Source: Spirochaetales bacterium (GTDB lineage: Bacteria > Spirochaetota > Spirochaetia > SZUA-6 > DRHE01). Taken from it: DNA of 64,000 nucleotides. How positions within the stretch are numbered: the stretch's first letter is position 1; each line of letters begins with the position of its first letter. The position numbers were made by a program, and so were the translations under genes. Of the stretch, positions 57,833-64,000 are shown piece by piece. Below the pieces are notes generated by a model, which was not told the DNA's origin, did not search any database, and saw nothing but the letters and a program-made list of their open reading frames with translations. The stretch is taken from positions 28,222-92,221 of the forward strand of contig JAUWZD010000005.1 of assembly GCA_030615505.1 (NCBI GenBank), written 5' to 3'.

Positions 57833-60174
57833 TAATGAGTGACTAATCCTTCACCAGGGGGGAGTCTACCCTTTTTCAATAAACGAGACATCTCTTGAGC
57901 TGAAACAGCTCTGCTAAAATAGAATCCCTGAAAAGTCTGACATTTCAATGATGAGAGATAGTTCAACTGATCTTCTGTCTCAACACCCTCAGCCACAACC
58001 TCCATATCTAAGCTGTGAGCCAGGGTTATAATTGTGCTGATGATCTTTGTATTACTCTCTTCGGGCAAATTAATAACAAATGCTCTATCTATCTTCATAA
58101 TATCCACAGGCAAATTAATCAGGTAACTCAAGCATGAATATCCCGTTCCAAAATCATCAATCGCAATACGCAAATCCATATTCTTCTTCTTTATTTCATC
58201 CATCTTTGCTATTGCGGCTTCAGGGAAGTTCATTATGCTGCTTTCTGTCACTTCTATTTTGATATTTGCAGGATTAACACCTGTTTTCTTTATAATTTCA
58301 CTTATCTTATTAACAAGATTTTCCTGCTCAAACTGCTTAGCCGAGAGATTAATTGACATATAAATATCATCATAACCATTAGCATTCCAATACTTAAGAT
58401 GCCTGCATGCAGTCTCGAATACCCAGTCCCCAATAGGAATGATTAAACCGGTTTCCTCTGCAACTGGTATAAACTTATCCGGTGAAATAAACCCATGTTT
58501 CTTATCATACCATCGCAGTAATGCCTCCATTCCCTTTATTATACCTTCACTATCCACTAAAGGCTGGTAATATAAATCTAATTTATTATTATTTAAAGCA
58601 TTTCTTAAACCATCTTCAAGCATTAATCTTTCAGTTGCTTTATTGTTCATTTCTTTAGTGAAAAATACGTATCGGTTGCCAAGCTCTTTGGCTTTATACA
58701 TGGCCACATCTGCATTACTGATTAAAGTATTTAATCTATCCCCATCCTGTGGAATTATGGCGATACCCACACTAACACCCAAATTAATATTAGAAATGGA
58801 CTCATATCCATCGACATTATAGGGATTTCTTACAGAATTAATGATCCTTTGTGCCACAACCGCTGCATCCGTTGCTTGTTTTAAATGCGACAGCACTATC
58901 ACAAACTCATCCCCGCCAAAACGAAAAAGATCCTCAAAGGCTGCCCTGGCGTCATTAACCTCATCGCTGAATCTATAAACATAATCACTTTTTCGCAGGC
59001 AATCACCGAGTCTCCGCGCGCATTCAATTAAAATTTTATCACCGATATCATGGCCAAGTGTATCGTTAACTTTTTTGAACCCGTCTAAATCTAAAAACAG
59101 CAGCGCTCCAAGTCTATCCTTGTCGCGCTTAATGTTGTTTAAAACATCATTAAGAGCAACGTTAAATAAGTCACGATTTCCTAATTCAGTAAGTTTATCA
59201 TGAAAGGCAAGATATCTCAGCTTACGTTCGGTCTTTTTTCGCTGTGTTATATCCCTTACTATACAGGTTAAAATTCTGTTACTGCGCACACTCTTAGAAT
59301 TGCCAAATGATATTTCCAAAGGAATTATTTCGGAGCTTTTACTCTGTCCCAATATTTCAATAGTATTTTTAAGTCTCGATTCTTTTCTATGCTCATCATC
59401 GATCAGAAAATACTTCCTGAATACATCTTCATATCTTTCATATACAGGACGAGGAAATAAAATTGCAAAGCTCTTATGTTTTAATTCTCTATTTGTGTAA
59501 CCGAAGATGGACTTTACAGCAGAATTTGCGAATACTATATCGAAATTTTCATCGATCTGCAGAATAGTATCCGTAGTAGTCTCAGAAAGTGCCCAGTAGC
59601 TGTCTTTGCTTGCCTGTAATTCTTCGGCCATGCCCTGATGCTGTGTAAGGTCCCTGATGATAGTAACAATAATGGTTTTATCCTTTTTATTGTAGGATGT
59701 GAACAGTACTTCTAAACTCAATTCATGACCTTCCCTATGAAGACCGCTTACGAATACGAGGTAATCAGAAATGATACTGCTATTATTGGAATAATTTTTA
59801 AGATAGACGGCAAATTTCTCTTTAAATGCATCACGCTCTCTCTTTGAAATCAATATAAAGATATTTTTGTTCAGAATTTCTTTAGACTGATAACCAAAGA
59901 TATTAGTAAAAGAGGGATTGACAAATAGAATATTACCTGTGCTATCCATCTGAATAACAGCATCTGTAGTGTTCTCAATGATCAGTTTATAGCTCTTCTC
60001 TCTGTCTCTCAGGTTCTTTATTGTATAAATGCTTTGATAAAGTTTTTTTCTAATAGCCTCATCAAATAGAGATTTATCACTATCATCATGAAGCATTGTT
60101 TTGACGGAAAGATTGTCTAAACTCAATCCATGGTCGGATACTGAATCAGCTTTCCTCTCTCCCTTACTGCTCAT
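57829..60174 (-). CDS. PAS-PAS-GGDEF-EAL protein
   Basis: Two PAS domains, FRFGGDEFVIVL, EALLRW, VTESSIMN, IDDFGTGYSCLSYL. Confidence 0.93.
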   Translation of the reverse strand: MSSKGERKADSVSDHGLSLDNLSVKTMLHDDSDKSLFDEAIRKKLYQSIYTIKNLRDREKSYKLIIENTTDAVIQMDSTGNILFVNPSFTNIFGYQSKEILNKNIFILISKRERDAFKEKFAVYLKNYSNNSSIISDYLVFVSGLHREGHELSLEVLFTSYNKKDKTIIVTIIRDLTQHQGMAEELQASKDSYWALSETTTDTILQIDENFDIVFANSAVKSIFGYTNRELKHKSFAILFPRPVYERYEDVFRKYFLIDDEHRKESRLKNTIEILGQSKSSEIIPLEISFGNSKSVRSNRILTCIVRDITQRKKTERKLRYLAFHDKLTELGNRDLFNVALNDVLNNIKRDKDRLGALLFLDLDGFKKVNDTLGHDIGDKILIECARRLGDCLRKSDYVYRFSDEVNDARAAFEDLFRFGGDEFVIVLSHLKQATDAAVVAQRIINSVRNPYNVDGYESISNINLGVSVGIAIIPQDGDRLNTLISNADVAMYKAKELGNRYVFFTKEMNNKATERLMLEDGLRNALNNNKLDLYYQPLVDSEGIIKGMEALLRWYDKKHGFISPDKFIPVAEETGLIIPIGDWVFETACRHLKYWNANGYDDIYMSINLSAKQFEQENLVNKISEIIKKTGVNPANIKIEVTESSIMNFPEAAIAKMDEIKKKNMDLRIAIDDFGTGYSCLSYLINLPVDIMKIDRAFVINLPEESNTKIISTIITLAHSLDMEVVAEGVETEDQLNYLSSLKCQTFQGFYFSRAVSAQEMSRLLKKGRLPPGEGLVTHY

Positions 60175-60330
60175 ATTTTATGACAAAGTATAATCATTCT
60201 AATAGTAAAAATACAGCCCCTGAGAATAAAAAACAATTAATTGCAGATATATATCAGATCAAATCCATAGGAGCTATATTTACGTATTAACCATATTATG
60301 CTAAAATAACATAAGTTTAAGGAGTATGCT

Positions 60331-60654
60331 ATGAAAAGCACAGATATAGCCAGACGGGACAGGGAAATAAGACGCACAAAAAAAAAGGAAGAATACATTT
60401 TAAAGCACCGCGAGAAAAAAAAGGAACTCTCTGTTGGTGATTATATAAAAAAGCTCTTCTCCTTGTTTTACTTTGATGAAAATAAAATATATAACACCAA
60501 AGACAGTATTGAAATCCTTAAATTATTCGAAGATATGAAAAACGATCTCCCTGAAAAAGAATGGGATAATGTGCTGAGAAAAGCCATTCGAAAGACTCAA
60601 ATCAAAAACAGAGACAAAGCTTTTAATGAGCTTAAATTACTGTTAAACGACTAG
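60331..60654 (+). CDS. Small charged hypothetical protein
   Basis: 107-aa ORF with AAGGAG upstream. Confidence 0.6.
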   Translation: MKSTDIARRDREIRRTKKKEEYILKHREKKKELSVGDYIKKLFSLFYFDENKIYNTKDSIEILKLFEDMKNDLPEKEWDNVLRKAIRKTQIKNRDKAFNELKLLLND

Positions 60655-60658
60655 AGGT

Positions 60659-63600
60659 CTACTTCGATCTTTTTAGAATCCTCCCGATATCGCATCCGAT
60701 TGTATACAGGCAGGGCACAAGCACTAAGGTTAATGGTGTAGCAAATAAAAGTCCGTATCCTAAAGCCATGGCCATGGGCTGCATATAGAGATCCGTTCCC
60801 CCTATTCCGTAAGCCAGAGGCATCATGCCTACAGCAGTAGTTAATGTAGTCAATAAAATGGCACGCAGGCGGTGGGAGGTCCCTTCGGCCACAAGTTTCA
60901 CTATACTCATCTCAGGCATCTGCTTCCTCAAGTTGTTGAGATGGTTCACCAGGACAAGCGAGTCGTTAACAACCACGCCGGTCAGACCGATGACTCCCAT
61001 CATGCCCAGGAAACTGAGATTCTCCCCGTGCAGGGCGAATGCAATAATCACACCGGAGATGCCAAAGGGTACGGAAAGCATGACTAAAAGGGGCTGTGAA
61101 TAGGAATTAAACAGCAGGATGAGCAGGAAATAAATGCCTATCAAAGCGATTGCAAAGGTAGCGATAAGACTGGATAGTGTTTCCTGGCTCTCTTCAGCCT
61201 CCCCGCCAATACGTAGAGCCATTCCCGGCCGATCCTCACCAATATTCTTGAAATGGGCCAGCACAGCATTGGTGGCATCTAAAGGTGTAATAACATCCTG
61301 ATCAACGTCAGCCTCTATCGTGATGGTCCGGGTTCCGTCGAAGTGACGATAGGCACTGGGGCCAGGGCTGATTTCAAGGCGGGCCACTTCCCTCAGTTTA
61401 ATCAAGCGTCCCTGCTTGTTGGGGATGGACAGGTTTTCCAGATAGCTCACGTTCTTTCGGGCAGCTTCCTCAAGCTGAACCCTGAACTCCACATCCTCAT
61501 CTCCATCCCGGAGGCTGGTGACTACCTGGCCGTCAAAGGCTATCCGGACATTTTGAGCCACATCATCTACAGTAAGACCCAGCCGGGCCAGTCTATCGTA
61601 ATCTATTTTGATCTCTATCTGTTCTTTGCCCAGCTTATAATCGCTGTCGATATCCTTTACGCCTTCAATTGTCTCTAAATGCGCAACAACTTCTTCAGTA
61701 AGTCTCTTCCGCATTGTATTGTCATCGCCGGTTACCCGGAGCGAGATCGGTTTGCCCACCGGAGGTCCTCCTGCATCCACTATGAAGGTGATTTTTTCGA
61801 TTCCCTCAAGCTCCTCTATCCTGGGCCTTAATTCTTCTATGATATGATCCACAGTTCTGGTACGTTCCGAATAAGGCGTAAGTCCCACCAGCACATAGGC
61901 ATAGTTTTCTCCCGCTCCCCCCATCATGGTCTGACCAATCCGCGTAATAAAGGTATCAAGTTCTTCTCTGGGCAGTTCCTGCACGATATTTTCTATTTCC
62001 TTTACTTTCTCCGAGGTTGCCTGAAGCGATGTTCCTGTGGAAAGCTCAACCCCGATTGCAAAGCGATCGGCTCCTTTGGATGGGAACATGATAAAATCCA
62101 TATAGTTAGTCGCATACCAGAGGGTTCCTGCCAGAATAATGGCAAACATTACAACTAATAGATATCTGAACCTTAAAAAATGAAAGGCAAGCTTACTGTA
62201 CCATACTTTGAGTTTTTGGAACCAGTTGTGAACAGCACTCCTCTGTGCTCCTTTTTTAGACTTCTCCATGCCCCTCATTAAATGAGAAGGGAGGGCAAAA
62301 ACAGATTCAAAGAGGGAGATAAACAGGGCCAGACTGATAGTCAGGGGAATGACAAAAATAAATTTTCCCATCATCCCCTTCATAAAGAACATTGGGGCAA
62401 AGGCCAGGAAGGTTGTGAGAATCGTAGTCAGAACCGGAAGGAACACTTCTTTCACACCGTTAACCGCAGCCTGGAGAGGTGCATCCCCCATTTCTCTCCG
62501 GCGGTATATATTTTCTGAAATAATGATACCGTCATCCACGATAATGCCAATAAGCAGAACTAATGAGATAAGGGAAATACTGTCGAGAAAAGAATCGAAC
62601 AGGGGAAGCAGAAAAAAGACACCCAGAATTGAGACGGGAATACCCATGGCAACCCAGAAGGCGGTTCTCATATTGAGGAAAATAGTGAGCATCAACAGCA
62701 CGAGCAAGAGACCAAGGGCGCCATTGGTCAGAACAATCTGGAGGCTGTTCTCAACAATAAGTGACAGGTCATTGGAAATAAGGATCTGAACTGGACCGTA
62801 CCTGAATACCCTGTCTGGTAATTTCTCTTTTTTAAATAAACTCTTAATCCTGTCTATAACTCCGGCTCTTATATCTGGCCGGCTCTCAACATCAACCATT
62901 CCGGCAAACAATCCTCTTCCACTTTCCTCTTTGATCAATATCTTGATGGCATTCGCCGTTCGGATTATATCTGCTTTCTCACTCTTATACACAAGAAAAG
63001 AAATTGCCTTCTTTCCCTCCATATGGGATATAAGGCTTTCTCTTTCAAAATCCTCTTTCACAACTGCCAGATCCTTTACCTTGATAAGGGGTCCCTCAAA
63101 AGTAGAACGGACAATCACATCTCCTACTTCCGATGGTTCTCTGAATTGAGCTAAAGTAACCACATTCTTCTCACTGGTGTAGGATTCAAAGGTTCCCCCT
63201 GTCAATCGAATATTTCGAGCCTGTATAGCCTGAATGATCTCGCGAAGGGGAATCTGGTAGCGCTCCATAGCCTCAGGATTAACTTCGACTTTGATTTCCC
63301 TGGCTCGATAGCCGTACTTTTCAAGTCGTGAAACACCAGGAACATCCTTCAGCTTCATTTCGAAATTCTTAGCAATTTCTCTCAATTCCCTGTATGGCAG
63401 GTCGCCGGCAATGCCAACCTCAATGATTTCAATTAAAGAAGTATCTATCTCCAGGACTAAAGGGGATTCCGTGACCTCAGCCGGAAAATCAGTCACCCGG
63501 CCGACCGCATCCCGTATATCCGTTTTAACCTTCTCCATATCTTTTATATCCGGCTCGATTGTTACCATGATCGTGGATATATTTTCCAGGGAGCTGGAGC

Positions 63601-63847
63601 TCATCTGTTTAATACCGGTCACATCCTTAATCTCATCTTCAATCTTATTGGTCACATTCAATTCCACATCTTCAGGGGACGCTCCCGGGTATACGGTTTG
63701 AATATAGATCATACCGAAATCTACCGCAGGAAAGATGTCCCGTTTTAAGGTTCTCAAAGAATTAAGACCGAGAACTATAATCATAACTGTAAAAAGAGTT
63801 GCCAAAATATGCCGTTTGGCAAAGAATTCAAAAATTGATTTCATCAT
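60659..63847 (-). CDS. RND efflux transporter (AcrB/MMPL-type HAE family)
   Basis: 1062 aa; VYPGASPEDVELNVTNKIEDEIKDVTGI..; GIIVDDGIIISENIYRRRE; VLTTILTTFLAFAPMF. Confidence 0.95.
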   Translation of the reverse strand: MMKSIFEFFAKRHILATLFTVMIIVLGLNSLRTLKRDIFPAVDFGMIYIQTVYPGASPEDVELNVTNKIEDEIKDVTGIKQMSSSSLENISTIMVTIEPDIKDMEKVKTDIRDAVGRVTDFPAEVTESPLVLEIDTSLIEIIEVGIAGDLPYRELREIAKNFEMKLKDVPGVSRLEKYGYRAREIKVEVNPEAMERYQIPLREIIQAIQARNIRLTGGTFESYTSEKNVVTLAQFREPSEVGDVIVRSTFEGPLIKVKDLAVVKEDFERESLISHMEGKKAISFLVYKSEKADIIRTANAIKILIKEESGRGLFAGMVDVESRPDIRAGVIDRIKSLFKKEKLPDRVFRYGPVQILISNDLSLIVENSLQIVLTNGALGLLLVLLMLTIFLNMRTAFWVAMGIPVSILGVFFLLPLFDSFLDSISLISLVLLIGIIVDDGIIISENIYRRREMGDAPLQAAVNGVKEVFLPVLTTILTTFLAFAPMFFMKGMMGKFIFVIPLTISLALFISLFESVFALPSHLMRGMEKSKKGAQRSAVHNWFQKLKVWYSKLAFHFLRFRYLLVVMFAIILAGTLWYATNYMDFIMFPSKGADRFAIGVELSTGTSLQATSEKVKEIENIVQELPREELDTFITRIGQTMMGGAGENYAYVLVGLTPYSERTRTVDHIIEELRPRIEELEGIEKITFIVDAGGPPVGKPISLRVTGDDNTMRKRLTEEVVAHLETIEGVKDIDSDYKLGKEQIEIKIDYDRLARLGLTVDDVAQNVRIAFDGQVVTSLRDGDEDVEFRVQLEEAARKNVSYLENLSIPNKQGRLIKLREVARLEISPGPSAYRHFDGTRTITIEADVDQDVITPLDATNAVLAHFKNIGEDRPGMALRIGGEAEESQETLSSLIATFAIALIGIYFLLILLFNSYSQPLLVMLSVPFGISGVIIAFALHGENLSFLGMMGVIGLTGVVVNDSLVLVNHLNNLRKQMPEMSIVKLVAEGTSHRLRAILLTTLTTAVGMMPLAYGIGGTDLYMQPMAMALGYGLLFATPLTLVLVPCLYTIGCDIGRILKRSK

Positions 63848-64000
63848 ATATCTCCTTTAAAAAGCTCATCTAAAAGAGCACGATACTGAAGAACCATGCT
63901 CTGATAGAGCGCAGCGTTCTCTGCATAGCTCAGCTTCGCATTCTCCTCATTATCCCTGCTCTGTATTACGAAGGTTAATTCTCCCCGCCCCTGGTTGTAC
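63844..64000 (-). CDS. TolC-family outer membrane efflux protein, partial C-terminus
   Basis: Minus strand YNQGRGELTFVIQSRDNEENAKLSYAENAALYQSMVLQYRALLDELFKGDI*; ATGA overlap with RND start. Confidence 0.8.
   Translation of the reverse strand, partial: YNQGRGELTFVIQSRDNEENAKLSYAENAALYQSMVLQYRALLDELFKGDI

Noticed and set aside
1-64000. CRISPR array
   Set aside because: No regularly spaced direct repeats; repeats found are dispersed, with at most three copies.
1-64000. tRNA/rRNA genes
   Set aside because: No recognisable tRNA (GTTCRANNC with matching acceptor stem) or rRNA sequence noticed; a tRNAscan-SE run would be needed to exclude fully.

Overview
The window is a mosaic bacterial chromosome segment, probably from a spirochaete. 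That host guess rests only on signal peptides such as '..LVFAGGKKEEE' and '..LPLFAGGELEE' and on the InlB-repeat/DUF1566 fragment; no marker gene is present. Ordinary blocks: a class-III aminotransferase, Gfo/Idh/MocA and ROK-regulator locus (1-3.2 kb); a seven-gene minus-strand operon (GldA/GldG-like ABC system, parvulin PPIase, OppDF) plus a rearranged OppA/OppBC (13-26 kb); an SDR/GntR pair; a polar amino-acid ABC transporter (31-34 kb); a visibly G+C-rich AlgI/AlgJ/AlgF-like acylation block with two paralogous secreted alpha/beta hydrolases (40-46 kb); and a core-like end with a sulfatase/LtaS-GDPD fusion, giant CoA-activase, MinD-like ATPase, GGDEF/EAL protein and RND pump (46.7-64 kb). 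Accessory zones (3.3-13, 20-23.7, 28-30.7, 34.8-40 kb) hold small cassette-like ORFs, toxin-antitoxin genes, IS remnants and several previously unannotated dispersed repeats. The observations I rate highest are: (i) a structured intergenic repeat (R1) with compensatory stem changes, plus other hairpins that share GTCCT/AGGAC-type loops on unrelated stems; (ii) a DUF1566 ORF whose 3' end looks like a DGR variable region followed by a G/C-rich hairpin; (iii) a membrane sulfatase/LTA-synthase-like enzyme fused to a glycerophosphodiesterase domain; (iv) a stand-alone RpoA-CTD-like ORF with no canonical start, overlapping the CoA-activase gene; (v) a duplicated 113-aa ORF unit bounded by shared repeats. 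All family assignments come from reading motifs; no database search was run.
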